From the NCBI RefSeq assembly GCF_023065955.2, contig NW_026622852.1, forward strand, positions 8,092,423-8,156,422: a DNA stretch of 64,000 nucleotides, given 5' to 3'. Below the pieces are notes generated by a model. That model worked only from the letters and a program-made list of their open reading frames with translations. It made no database searches and was not told the origin of the DNA. This document shows positions 48,656-60,779 of the stretch, piece by piece; positions within the stretch are counted from its first letter, which is position 1; each line of letters starts with the position of its first letter. The translations under genes and the position numbers were made by a program. The stretch is from Ursus arctos. Taxonomy: Eukaryota; Chordata; Mammalia; Carnivora; Ursidae.

Positions 48656-51600
48656 AATGTGTTTGACAAATGCATCAGTCATGGTTTCACTAAGAAACAG
48701 ATGGCATAAATAAATAAACAATAGTCAGTATGTATATTTTGAAGGTTGGAGAAACTAAGCCAATTAGTGAGTCTGGGTACATGAAAAGATGCCATTCCGG
48801 TTTCTCCTTGATGCTCAGCTCTGCTCTGCTCACCTCAAAGACATCATCACAACAATTCCTTCCCACGAAATAAATGAAAAATAAATGCGCAAAAAACTTC
48901 TTATCCCAAATCAAAGACCTCATGAATCAAAGGATTTTTTAGGAAGGAGTATCTTCTACATATTTACCCTAAGTATCCAAGTTCCAGTTGCAACCTAGCC
49001 AGAACACTAGATTATAATAAAATGCCTTATTTTAATACCTTAGAATATATTGGGTTACTGAAAGTGCCATTAAAATAAAATTTATATATATAAAATAAAA
49101 ATCTCACAAAACACAGTAATATTATGTGACAGAGACTACTCATCTTATGTACAATTTTATTCTTCCCTTCTTCCTTAGTGAAGGAATCTTTAATTTTTTT
49201 TCAGGGTGGTAATGTATGTTGGGAGAGGCATGGCCCCTGAGCATGTCTGCATTTTCTTGTTGGTTATGCCAAGGATGCATGATCCTAACTGCTGTTGACC
49301 CAGACCATTTTTCAAGGTTGTTTTTATAGCAAGCAGCACCAAGAGCAGGCTTGCTTACTACTTGCTACAAAATGTTGTGTTTCTCGAAACTCGGTGCTCT
49401 TCTTCAGTAATGCAAACCATTGCATGTGCAGGCTGTCATCCAAGCCCATGGCATCATTCCCATGGGACCTAGGGGCCAAGGTAATCTATACAAATATGCT
49501 GGGTAATGATTAATAAAGACCCAAGAGTCTTTTGTTTCTGTCAACATCCATGAAATAGTAACAGGAAAATTTCATAGCTTGTATGTTAGGTAAAATCAAA
49601 TTCCAGATTTGACTTGTGGAAAAGTATTTTGCAGGTAGATATGACCAGGTATTTGAATTCTGGCAAAGGATCTGTAAGTAGAAATTACTGGGAAAAATTT
49701 GTGCAAAATTTCCTTAGAGGGAGATAGATAGCAAGAGTGTACTTTTGTTGTTGTTGTTGTTGTTGATCTCCTCTTCCTTTCTATTGGTGGAATAAAGTAA
49801 GATGGATGGATATCTAGCAGCCATCTTGGGCCGTGCAGTGACCTTGAGTATAGAAGCCTACACCAAGGATGGCAGAGCAGAAAGATAGAAGAATCTCAGG
49901 TCCCTGTTGACCTTTGTGGAATATTCATACTGATTTTTGCCTACTTGTATAGATGGTTATATTTGGTGAGAGAATAAACTGTTATGTCTTTGTTACAGTA
50001 CTTGGGGGTCCCCTAGTTTCAAGATTATTAAAGAATTTTTATATATTATGAACATGTAATAAATGAGATACCAGTGGTTTTAAGTGTCTCAAAAGCATAA
50101 GTAATTTCTCAGAAGTGCCTCATAGACCTGTCTGAAAAAAAAAAACGATCAGTAGAATTGGGAGTCAGAGAGTCTGTTGCGCAAGCCTCTGGGTCCCTCC
50201 TCCATCACTTTAACTAGAGAAGACTTATTTTTAATCTGTTTTGTATCATTTTGCTCTTCTGGATAAGTTTTTATTTGAAGAAAGAGTCCACCTCTACAAG
50301 AAAGTTTAGAAACTACTATGGTAGAGAAAGTTTATAAAACACCATCCATGTTATTATGTGAACTTGAAATTAGAAATCTTTATCTTAAGTTTACTGTTTG
50401 GAATTCATTTGATATTTTATAATTGTATTTGCAAGAATAGAAAATTAGTTTTAGCTGTGATGAAATGTGTTTTGGCAATCCTAGTGCATGGATTTCCATT
50501 TGTAAGTAATTTTAAAAGGTTATATTCTTCCCTGAGTACTCATTTTCAAGTACCTATTATTACTATTCTACTGTATGCATTAGTATCTTGGGATGAATAT
50601 GGCCCTTAATGTAGAACCAGGGATTACAATGTTATCATTTTTGAATTTTTGTAACAACTACTAAGAGGACTCTGCAATTACAATACTTTTACTATTACAC
50701 AAAATAATCTTATAACAACTGCTTCAGCTTTTACCATAGGAAACACAGTAAAACTTTGATAAAATACATAGCAACCTAAACAAACACAAAAGATTTTTCA
50801 GATGCTAACTAAATGAAACAGAATATAATTTGGTTCTATTTTATTTAAAATAGTCATATACCTATTTACTTTGAATTCAAATCTAATACGAATAATGAGA
50901 AATGGGAAGCAATTACACAACATACTAGCTAGTCTTGAATTGAAAGCACCAAGATGTCTTTTGAGTAGTAAATGTTTTGCAAAATTACAATGATTTTTTA
51001 AAAAACCGATCTAGTAAAATCCTTCAGGGACAATAACGCTATATCTTATCTAGGGAGCTACCAGAAATGATGCTTTCATGAATCATTTACAACAGCTCCA
51101 TTTCTTAAAGGAAGATTTATGTACCACAATGATCCAGAATCAGCAACTGATTGAGGCTGAATAGGAGACCAAGCAGAGGTCTATTCAAAATGTTTAACAA
51201 CTGGTGTGGCCTGGGCACAGGAAGACGAGAGGAAGAAACTCCACCTCTTTATTGGAGAAGTATGAAAGTCACATGACATGAGGTCATGTGATACGGGGAG
51301 ATGTTTGTGACAATTTTCAGAAACAATCAACTACAATTTTCTTATCTCTGGTTGGCTTATATTGGGGAGTTAGAAAGGCTTTTACAGGTAGGCTAGGAGG
51401 AACAAGCAAATATTTTTTTTTCTTTTGTGGAAATATTAGGTACTCCTATGTTTCCACTTAAGCTATAGTAAGATGCTCCAGAAAGATCTAAGCACTCCCC
51501 AGCCATAGTCCCTAGACTCTGTAAAAAATCAGTGGACTACAGTGGAATCCTGTGACTGAGTTCTAGTATCTTAGATTAGGTGTTAGAAATGGAGGTATGT

Positions 51601-52774
51601 ACAAACACTTCTAATGTGACCCCTAGGACTCGTCTGCCATCTCTCAGATGTCAGCTATGCTGTCCCTGAGACAGGGAGTTCTGCCATCCCTCTAAGGAAA
51701 ACACTCCAGTTACAGAACAAATCGTCATCGGTAAGATTTCTAACTACAAAATTAATTTAATCAATCTTTTCCTTATTTGTAAATGAATATAATTAGTAAA
51801 TATTATGGAAGAAAAGATTCCATTTATAAAATCAATAGAATAAAAAAAACTAAGAATAAACTTCTTAAAACATAGGACATACGTTAAAAAGACTATTCAA
51901 TGTATGCAAAGAAAGGCTCGAATAAATGGAGAAGTATGCTTTGTTGTTAAAGAAGTAGACTGAGCAGCGTCTGAGTTCTCTTATGGTAATTTAGAATTTA
52001 AATGTAATTCTAATAAAGATCTGCATAGAAGTTTTTAGGGGGAAATGATCCAATAATTCAAATGCATATATAGAAGGACAAATACATGGACCTTCTAACT
52101 GAAGATGGTTGATAAAAAACATACATATTTCCCTCTGCTACTGAGCCCTGCTTAAATGGGAATAAATGGATGCGACCATATAAAAAGGAGTCATAGATAA
52201 ACAAGGGTAACAATATTGGGAAAGGAGTCCACAGTAACAAATTTGTAATGTTCGAAAGAGATGGAAAGCTGCAAAACCACTCGATTTGCATTGCGAAGTT
52301 GAGAACTGATGGTGCCAGGTACTTCTGGAAATGAGAGTAAAAAAAGTGCAAAAATAGTAGATTGGCTGACAGTACCTTTCAGCAGAAGTAGGCTCCAAGA
52401 TTCCCTAACCCATTCCTCACACCTGGATTGTTGCCTCTTTTCCATCATGACAAAAGACTGAGGGTTTATTCTTCGTGATGAGTAAAACCAAAGGTCTCTG
52501 GCCTGGGGAATATTGGGCACAGTTGAGAGCCAGTGTACTGTACTGAAAAATAGGGATGTTGAATATGAAGGGTGAGAAGGTAATTGATAATGCGCAATAG
52601 TCTCCTCTTCAATTCAGCTCACAGAGCAATAGCAACCTGACCTACACTTCTTAAGCATAGCACTAGAAAATTCTTTTTCAATGAATCCAATCAAGCAAAA
52701 ATGAAATTCCTAAAGATATTGATATTAGATGCTCCCTAAACTTATTTTTTAAATAATAAAAAAATTTTTAAAAA
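48656..52774. other. Long unique non-coding stretch
   Basis: No gene is supported. (GTT)n occurs at about 49744-49767. At 49790-50020 the ending 'gagaataaactgttatgtc' hints at an old LTR or DNA-element relic. Three overlapping minus-strand frames at 52058-52520 (86-109 residues) have no recognisable domain and are probably chance. Confidence 0.4.
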
Positions 52775-53260
52775 GATCATAGATTAGGTTCTCCAGGAAA
52801 TAGACTCTGAAATGAACATTAGCTTACAGGAAGTCAACTAGGGAGTGCTCACAGGAACCACACCTATAAAAGGAAGAAAAGGGAAGAAGCAGGATTGGAG
52901 GGAGGGAGTTGGGCTATGACTGCATCTCAAGCTGATGCCATTGGTGATCTGAAACCAGGATGGTTGTTCAGAGCTGCCCTGCATTATGGGCTTTAATACC
53001 TTCCTGTGGATAAATCATTGGATGCAGGTTGCCCCCAAGAAGGAGGCATGACTTTGATAAGGAAATTTTTTTCAAGTGGGGGCAATTTTCAGAGAGGGCA
53101 ACTTCCAGATGATGACTGTCAACTGATGGCACTACTAGCAGCTAAGGAAATTAAACCTTCGGTTCTGAATGAGCTGGGAACACCCTCTGGATTGCCTACA
53201 GTGACATTGCCCACATCTGTCATATGCACACATTGCCCATTGGCTATTTAATGTCTGTAT
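52775..53260. repeat. Possible old interspersed repeat
   Basis: 'gattaggttctccaggaaa' followed by 'atagactctgaaatgaaca' resembles the start of an old mammalian repeat ('...ggttctccagagaaacaga...'). The rest is diverged. The 81-residue frame at 53006-53251 is not recognised. Confidence 0.35.
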
Positions 53261-53540
53261 CAGACAAGAAATGCTAAGTTATGCTGGAGTAACAAGTGAT
53301 CTCCGAATTGCAGAGGTTTATAACCATGCACACTCTGCTCGAAGTCAACTTTGATTTGAGACATAAGGCTACTGGGAATACCTCTAACTGAAATATTGCT
53401 AACTTTTGCAGATTGAGAGGAGCATGTCAAACTGTGCAATGACTCTTAAAGCTCAGAAGTGACAGACATCACGTCTGCTAACGTTTCCTTGGTTAAAGCA
53501 TATCACATGGTTAAGTCTAATGTCATAAAGTAGAGATATA

Positions 53541-53775
53541 TAATACCCTTTACATCACTTATCTATTACCTCAAAGCTTAGTGACCTAACACAATATATA
53601 TTGATGTATTATTTTTCATGATTCTAAAGGTTGGCTGGGCTCCTTCAGGTGATTCTTCTCTATGGTGTAAGCCAGATTCACTGAGGGGGCTCACTTCAAC
53701 CAAAAACTTAGCAGAGGCTAAAACAGCCACTCTATGCCTCTTTCCCATGTTGACAGTTGGTATCAGCTGTTGATT
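53541..53775 (+). repeat. Old interspersed repeat, family uncertain
   Basis: 'ttatctattacctcaaagc', 'ttagtgacctaacacaata' and 'aaaggttggctgggctcct' resemble the start of the same kind of element as 56.95 kb. A young SINE lies immediately downstream. Confidence 0.5.
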
Positions 53776-53789
53776 AGAAATCATCTTGG

Positions 53790-53994
53790 GGGGCGCCTGG
53801 GTGGCTTAGTCGTTAAGTGTCTGCCTTCGGCTCGGGGTGTGATCCCGTCGTTCTGGGATCCAGTCCCACATCGGGCTCCTCCGCTGGGAGCCTGCTTCTT
53901 CCTCTCCCACTCCCCCTGCTTGTGTTCCCTCTCTCGCTGGCTGTCTCTCTTTGTCAAATAAATAAATAAAATCTTTAAAAAAAAAAGTAAAAGA
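53790..53994 (+). repeat. Carnivore SINE with target-site duplication
   Basis: Complete sense copy of the bear/seal-like subfamily ('gggcgcctgggtggcttag', 'ctcgctggctgtctctctt', poly(A)). Flanks 'agaaatcatcttgg' (53776-53789) and 'agaaatcaccttgg' (53995-54008) differ by one base. Confidence 0.95.
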
Positions 53995-54329
53995 AGAAAT
54001 CACCTTGGTTTTCCTCCATGAGGTCTCTTATTATACAGTAGACTAGGCTGGGCTTATTTATATGGTGGTCAGAGCATTCAAGAGAGTCACAGTGGAAATT
54101 GCCAGGCCACTTAAGGCTTATGCCTAGAACTGGCATCACTTCTGATGGACTCTATTGGTCAATCCATACTCAAAGGAAGAGAAACAGACAAGAATGGGAG
54201 AGATTGTTGATAGCTGTCATTGGAAGCCATTTACACTAAAAGGGAGGGAAAATAGGAGTTATGGTTAATGGTCATACCATCCAGCACTGGGAAGCCTGCT
54301 AATATAAACATCTGGAACATCGGGTGTTT

Positions 54330-54784
54330 AAGATTTATTTATTTTAAAGAGAGAGAGAGAGGTGCCTGGGTGGCTCAGTCGGTTAAGCATCTGCCTTTTG
54401 CTCAGGTCATGATCCTGAGGTCCTGGGATCGAGCCCTGCATTGGGCTCCCTGCTCAGGGGTAAACCTGCTTCTCCCTCTCATGGTCCCCCTGCTTGTGTT
54501 CCCTCTCTTACTGTCCCTCTGTCAAATAAATAAATAAAATCTTTTAAAAATAAATAAATAAATAAATAGAGAGAGGAAAGAGTGTGTGTGTGCGTGTATA
54601 CGTGCGCTCACACCCACCCATGAGTGGGGGTAGGGGCAAAGGGAGAGGGAGAGAATCACCAAGCAGACTCCCTGCTGAGCATGGAGCCCGACCTTGGGCT
54701 TGATCTCCCAACCCTTGAGATCATGACCTGAGCTGAAACCAAGAGTCAGGCATTTAACCAACTGAGCCACCCAGGTGCCCCTAA
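54330..54784 (-). repeat. Antisense SINE interrupted by a sense SINE
   Basis: The outer antisense SINEC consists of 54330-54358 (tail) and about 54569-54784 (GA/GT-rich part, 'ttgatctcccaacccttga', head 'gagccacccaggtgcccc'). The outer duplication 'acatcgggtgttta' / 'acatcaggtgttta' is at 54316-54329 and 54785-54798, one mismatch. A GT-rich tract at 54581-54600 lies inside. Confidence 0.92.
54359..54568 (+). repeat. Carnivore SINE inserted in an opposite-strand SINE
   Basis: Sense copy: 'ggtgcctgggtggctcagt', 'tcaggtcatgatcctgagg', tail (AAAT)n. It splits the antisense SINE within its GA-rich tail, giving an inverted SINE pair with about 100-200 bp complementary arms. Confidence 0.93.
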
Positions 54785-54984
54785 AACATCAGGTGTTTAA
54801 TGAAAGCCTTGAACAGGAAAGAGAACCCTAAACATAGAGAATAAGATGCAACTTAGAAGAAATATATAAGGAGAAAAATGTAAAAAAAAAAAAAAAAGAT
54901 GAAACCAAAAAACCACTTACAGGTAGAGGAAAAAAAGAAAAGATTTCATTCACAAAAAATAACATGATTTGAAAGAAGAGAAAA

Positions 54985-55669
54985 ATTAAAAAGCTTTGGT
55001 ATTTAAAAACAATGGTAGAAATGAAAAACTGCATTAGAAATTTTGGATTATTAAGTTAAAATCTGTCAGGAGACAATGCACAAGACGTAAAAATGAAACA
55101 TAATAGAAAAAAAAGGAGAAAATTAGAAGCTGGGAATTCCAAATTTACAGTAATCAGCAATGCAAAGACAATGAACAAAAGAAACAGATAGAGGAAAATC
55201 ACCAAATAAATAATTCAAGAAAACTTCCCAGAACCAAAGGTCATGAGTTTTCAGACTGTAAAGTCTTCTGACAGCAAAATGGATCAAAATACATTTAAAC
55301 TAAGGCACACAATTATGAAATTTCAGACATTTGGGAGAAAATATAAGAGCCTACAAGCTCCTGAAGAGAAAAGGAGCACACTGACACTGAACTTAAGCAG
55401 CAATGATACTAGGGACCAGGAGCCAAAGGGGATTTGTCTTAAAATTCCAGAAGAATAAGATTTCCATTTTAAAATTCTAAACTTGGCTATCACAGCTAAA
55501 GGTATCTAACAATCTTTTTTCAAGTGTGCAGCGTCTCAAAATATTATCTTCCATTTACCACAATAAAGGAATAAATCAAGAAAGAGCAAGGCATACGAGC
55601 CAGAAAGCTAGAGATTGGTTAGGAGATGCAAAAGGAGACCCCAGGATAACACCTGTCTTAGAGATAGTT

Positions 55670-55670
<1 letters not shown>
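54985..55670 (+). mobile_element. Ancient L1/HAL1-type fragment (ORF1 region)
   Basis: 'caagaaaacttcccagaac', 'cacacaattatgaaatttc', 'agcctacaagctcctgaag' and later 'ttaccacaataaaggaata' match the order of old L1M/HAL1 internal sequence. Frames are short and broken (for example 55243-55458), so it is non-coding. The exact subfamily is not assignable by eye. Confidence 0.6.

Positions 55671-55673
<3 letters not shown>

Positions 55674-55722
<49 letters not shown>
55674..55722 (+). repeat. (AAC)n microsatellite
   Basis: About 16 uninterrupted units. The polyglutamine run in the 74-residue frame at 55526-55750 comes from this tract and is not a gene. Confidence 0.96.
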
Positions 55723-56944
55723 TTCATTGAAGACAACGTATTTAAACTGACTGAGAGAAGATTAATACTTACAAGCGAGTTTATGTGTGAATTAAAAATG
55801 AGTGTTCACATAGCTTATGCATGAATGGCAGTTGCATAGCTGTAGAAATATAACCCTGATTATTGAACTATATTGGAAAGTGTGAGAGGGAACATGGGTG
55901 GGAAAGGACAGAGATTGGTAAATAAACTAAATTCTCATCTTCCAAAGTGGGAAGTCAATAGATAACTCCTACAACCAAAATACTAAGAACTGAAGCTACT
56001 CGTGTTATTTAGAAGTAGAAAGTACACCCCTGTAGAAACATGTAAAAAAGTAGACCCATGATATGTAAACTAATAAATCCCTTTCTTCCTGCTTCAGTCA
56101 GTTTGAGTTTTTCTTCTTCTTTTTTTTAAATTTTGTTGTGTTTTGTTTTTGTTTTACACTGACCCAGTCTTGTCCAAATATACACACATATCTTCAGATG
56201 CCACACCAGACGTTTAGGAAAAAAGTGTTTTGAAAAACTTCCTAGGTGATTCTGATGCGCAGTCTGGTTTGGGAATCGCTACGCTGAAGAACAGTGACCG
56301 TTGTAATGAACTGTGCTCTTTGATAAGGATTCTAAGGAGCTCATCCTTCAAATTCAGATGGAGATAATAGCTGGTGTTCTAGTACAGCTCTTCACTTCTT
56401 ATCTTCAGCGTAGGAGGCAAGATATTATCTCACATATGCAAGTATGAGATAGTAATGACGGCAGGAGGAAGAAACACATTGCTAACTTAGGAAAAAATCA
56501 CGAAAAACAAAGGACTTGAAGAAATCGGGAATTTTGTTATCTGATTTATACATAAATTGCCTAATGTGCTTTGAACTTTTCTGCCTCCCTAATGCTCCTT
56601 CATATCCCCTGCCCTAACCCTGGAAAATGTCTCAGTGTTTTATTCTTTATAAATAAAGCTGAACTAGGGTAGAAACTCTATCCTTCATTCTACGAAGAAT
56701 CAGTTTCTTCTGCCAGGAGATGTTTTTCCACTTGAACCAAATCTGTAAATTCACATAATAAAATGGCCAACTGGACACTTTTAACTCTTATTTCACCTGA
56801 TTAACAAATGTTTCTGCATCCCAATTCATTCTATAAAAAGCAGAATTTTCTTAATCTTTACCATATTAGTGTTGCTGACATGAAAATGGGTGTGAAATGC
56901 TTAAGGAATAAAACCACCAAACTTCCACACTCAGGGATGAAATT
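55723..56944. other. Non-coding stretch with a short MER20-like scrap
   Basis: No gene. At about 56225-56285 'cctaggtgattctgatgcg' and 'tttgggaatcgctac' resemble one end of a MER20-like element in reverse. The remainder is unrecognised. Confidence 0.4.
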
Positions 56945-57212
56945 TCGAGTTATCAATTACTGCATGACAAACTACCCCAGAACTTAATGATTTAAACAGT
57001 AACCATTTTCTAATGTTTTACGATTTTACAGGTAGGAATTCGGGGTGGTCTGGGTGATTATTCTGTGTCACATAGCATAAATGGAAGTCACTTGGTGGTA
57101 TTCGGCCAATGAGAAGACTGGGCTGGAGGATCTCAGGTAGCTTCATTTGCATATCTGTCCCCCTTGGCAGAGCTGACTGCAAGGCTGAGCTCAGCTGGGA
57201 CAGTTGACCAGA

Positions 57213-57261
<49 letters not shown>

Positions 57262-57300
57262 GCATCTTCAGAATGATGACCTCAGGGTACTTAAGCTAGT
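56945..57300 (+). repeat. Old interspersed repeat (5' half), interrupted by (GT)n
   Basis: 'caattactgcatgacaaac', 'taccccagaacttaatgat', 'cttggtggtattcggccaa', 'gctgagctcagctgggaca' and 'tgatgacctcagggtactt' follow an ancient mammalian repeat. Its 3' half is seen at 41560-41805. A (GT)n tract sits inside. Name not certain. Confidence 0.6.
57213..57257 (+). repeat. (GT)n microsatellite
   Basis: About 20 dinucleotide units, nearly pure. Likely polymorphic. Confidence 0.95.
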
Positions 57301-57408
57301 TACCTGACTGGACAGTGCTTCCAGAGAAAATGTTCCAAGAGATCTGGTTGAAGGTGCAAATGGTAGCCACCTTTAATCTACCATGAAAGTATCATGACAT
57401 TCATATTT

Positions 57409-58262
57409 TTTTTAATGATTTTTTATTATATTTTGTTAGTCACCATACAGTACATCCCCGGTTTCCGATGTAAAGTTTGATGATTCATTAGTTGCGTATA
57501 ACACCCAGTGCACCATGCAATACGTGCCCTCTTTACTACCCATCACCGGTCTGTCCCATTCCCCCACCCCCCTCCCCTCTGAGGCCCTCAGTTTGTTTCT
57601 CATAGTCCATAGTCTCTCATGGTTCATTCCCCCTTCTGATTACACCCCCTTTCTTTATCCCTTTCTTCCCCTACTGATGATCCTAGTTCTTATGTTCCAT
57701 AAATGAGAAAAAACATATGGTAATTGTCTTTCTCTGCTTGACTTATTTCACTTAGTATTATCTCCTCCAGTGCTGTTCATGTTGCAGCAAATGTTGAGAA
57801 TTTATTCTTTCTGATAGCTGAGTAATATTCCATTGTATATATGGACTACAACCTCCTAATCCAGTCATCTGTTGAAGGGCATCTCAGCTCCTTCCACGAT
57901 TTAGCTATTGTGGACAATGCTGCTATGAACATTGGGGTGCATATGGCCCTTCTCTTCACTACGTCTGTATCTTTGGGGTAAACACCCAGTAGTGCAATGG
58001 CTGGGTCATAGGGTAGCTCAATTTTTAACTTTTTAAGGGACCTCCACACTGTTTTCCAGAGTGGCTGTACCAACTTGCATTCCCACCAACAATGTAGGAG
58101 GGATCCCGTTTCTCCACATCCTCTCCAACAATTGTTGTTTCTTGCCTTGTCTATTTTTGCCATTCTAACTGACGTAAGGTGGTATCTCAGTGTGGTTTTG
58201 ATTTGAATTTCCCTGATGGCTAATGATTTTGAACATTTTTTCATGTGTCTGTTAGCCATTTG
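57409..58262 (-). mobile_element. Young 5'-truncated LINE-1 with perfect target-site duplication
   Basis: About 850 bp of L1 3' end on the minus strand, closely similar to the full-length copy at 5.3-6.2 kb. It includes the ORF2 C-terminus in a 140-residue frame (57846-58268) that contains the '[18 protein letters not shown]' region. The duplication 'tgacattcatattt' is exact at 57395-57408 and 58263-58276, which supports a recent insertion. Not functional. Confidence 0.96.
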
Positions 58263-58276
58263 TGACATTCATATTT

Positions 58277-59104
58277 CTGAGCATTGGGAAATCCCTTATG
58301 ATACGGAATCAATCTAGAAGTTATTCTTCCAACTAAAAAAAAAAAAAGAGGAACATGCCACTCAGATCCTTAGAAAAAGAGATAAGCCAGAAGAAAAGCA
58401 AGATACATGAACACCCATAACATCAATTAAAAACCAAAACTTCACTGGCAACAGGAATCTAAAACAGTCCTTTAGCAGAGCATATCAGAGGAAGCAAAAA
58501 CTCTGTATCAATGTAATTGAAAAAATACTTTACATTTAAAGTAAGTAATTGCAGATATAGTGAATACGGACTTTCTGCAAATAGTAGTAAAGTCTTTATA
58601 TATGAAAAAATTTCTAGTTCAGAAATGAAAGACAAGACCATGGAGAAACCCACAAAAGCAGACCGTAGGCAATATAAAAGGAAGAAAAATATGGATAGGG
58701 CAAAAAATCAGTCAGTGTTTTAGTCACAGGTGACTAAGGCATTTGAGTAGTTTCTTAACATAGAGATATTACGAAAAATATCCTACTATGTTGTTTTCAT
58801 TTTTACTACCTATAAATTCTGTTTGTATTAACCATCTAGTAACTGAGTACATATTTCTCTTCTCCAGGCATTATTTCTAAAGCAATATATATTTCTTGAC
58901 TGAATAAGTGACTGTATAATGAAAGCACAAACAGAAGATTAATAATAAAGAATAATCAAGATCCCCTATGTTTTAATTAGATTCTCAAAAACTTCATAAT
59001 CTATGGTACAGAATTCTAAATTAGACTAGAAAAAGCTAAAATCTATTTTTTGCATACTTAATACAGAAGTTTAATCATCCCCACTGTTTTAAGACAATAA
59101 CTTG
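58277..59104. other. AT-rich non-coding stretch, possible ancient L1 scrap
   Basis: A-rich sequence at 58330-58740 has the texture of very old L1/HAL1 DNA but no secure landmark. No gene is supported. Confidence 0.35.
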
Positions 59105-59130
59105 GACCCGAAGTTCTCTCTCTCTCTCTT

Positions 59131-59329
59131 TTTTTTTTTTAAAGATTTTATTTATTTATTCGACAGAGATAGAGACAGCCAGCGAGAGAGGGAACACAAG
59201 CAGGGGGAGTGGGAGAGGAAGAAGCAGGCTCGTAGCGGAGGAGCCCGATGTGGGGCTCGATCCCATAACACCGGGATCACGCCCTGAGCCGAAGGCAGAC
59301 ACTTAACAGCTGTACCACCCAGGTGCCCC
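59131..59329 (-). repeat. Carnivore SINE inserted into the tail of another SINE
   Basis: Antisense copy of the bear/seal-like subfamily ('agagacagccagcgagaga', 'gggctcgatcccataacac', head 'ccacccaggtgcccc'). The host SINE continues directly on the right. Its own duplication is probably within the T/CT-rich flanks ('ctcttttttttt'). Confidence 0.92.
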
Positions 59330-59552
59330 TCTTTTTTTTTTTTTTTTTAAAGAGAGAGATAGCGTGCTAGAGAGCACAAGCAGAGGGAGGGCCAGAGGGA
59401 GAGAAGAGAGAATCTTAAGCAGGCTCCATGCCCAGAGCAGAGCCAGGATGCAAGCCTCGATTTCATGACCCTGAGATCACGACCCTGAGACCAAGACCTG
59501 AGATGAAATTAAGAGTTGGACACTTAATCGATGGAGTCACCCAGGCACCCCT
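59330..59552 (-). repeat. Older carnivore SINE hosting the adjacent copy
   Basis: Antisense: T-run, GA region, 'cgatttcatgaccctgaga', a local partial duplication of 'gaccctgaga' (59468-59490), and head 'gtcacccaggcacccc'. The outer duplication 'gacccgaagttctct' (59105-59119) and 'gaccttaagttctct' (59553-59567) brackets both SINEs, two mismatches. Confidence 0.9.
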
Positions 59553-59567
59553 GACCTTAAGTTCTCT

Positions 59568-60594
59568 TAAGTGATTACAAATTTCTTTAAAATGTCTGCT
59601 TATGTTTTGTTTTTAACTTAGAGATAATTATTCCAACTCTGTTGCCGGAATGTATGTAGAAGTATGCAGGAAAAATGTAGATGACCTTTTTCTTTTATCA
59701 AATAAAGAATGATAGTTGTGCTGTCGACACTGAACCTTCTGGGGTTAAGAATATCAGGCAAGTTAGGAGACTGATTCTCTTAGACTGGCAAGCATCCCAT
59801 GAAGGAATTGTATTTGAGGAATAAAATGGGGAAAATGTCACATATTGCAATACAGTTAATTGAAAATAAAGAGCAAGTCATCAAATGTGATATAAAGAAT
59901 TCAGGGTAAGTAGGTTTTAAAAAATCTTCCCTGAGAAATGATGAATAACTTTACATAATATAAAATTGGGAAATAATGTTTATAGCTTAGCTTCCTGAAA
60001 CTTATTATAAATTTGCTCTGCACTGTTAATAATATTAGCTGTATAGTCTGGGGAATGATACACACTGCAGCCAGGCCAGGCATAACCATAATGAATGTTT
60101 TTTATTTGAATGGGATTGTAGTTATGCAAATGAAACTTTAGCTGTAGTTACTCTTGCCCCCATGCTGAATGGGTTGTAAGCACAGATCTCATGGAAATTT
60201 GGAATTACGTTTTCAGTGATGCATATTGCACCTGCACATCAGGAAAGGGGTTGCAGTAAAGGCTGTAGAAATGAAGAGTGGCTTTGGATGCCAGAATGGT
60301 TTCAGAGGCTCCACTTTTTTGTCTTGGTAGCATGGCTTCATGTAAAGACTAAAATATTTTTGGTCCAGACAGAATTCCTCAGAATTTCTTTCTTAACTCA
60401 GGTGTGCATGCACTTCTGATTATAAAATTAATATTTGCATGTTGAAGGAAATTTGGAGATTGTACAATAGCAAAATAAGACACCTGTCATTTTCACCACT
60501 TCACGATAGCCAACGTATTCACGTACCAGATTTTCCTTCCAATGTGTTTTTATGTATCTGTGTGTATATACTCAATATTTGAGAACTTAGTATA
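59568..60594. other. Unique non-coding stretch
   Basis: No gene or clear repeat recognised. Confidence 0.4.
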
Positions 60595-60762
60595 GCGGTG
60601 GTTGTAAATACATGCATTGCAGCCAAAGGGCTTGGATTAAATTCTGATTTCATCAGATCTTATCTATATGATCTTATACAATGCCTCAGTTTCCTCGTTG
60701 GTAATGTAGGGCTAATAATCTATTGCTGAGATCTTTTATGGGCATTTAATGACCTAATTAGA
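60595..60762 (-). repeat. MIR SINE
   Basis: Antisense MIR: 'gcggtggttgtaaatacat', 'ttaaattctgatttcatca', 'tgcctcagtttcctcgttg', 'gtaatgtagggctaataat' and 'catttaatgacctaattag' fit the reversed consensus across its length. Confidence 0.82.
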
Positions 60763-60779
60763 GCACCCAAGGAAGAATT

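Noticed and set aside
52058..52520. Three overlapping minus-strand frames of 86-109 residues
   Set aside because: They overlap each other in different frames with no similarity to known proteins and no splice or promoter support.
55526..55750. Polyglutamine-containing 74-residue frame
   Set aside because: Product of the (AAC)n microsatellite read in one frame.
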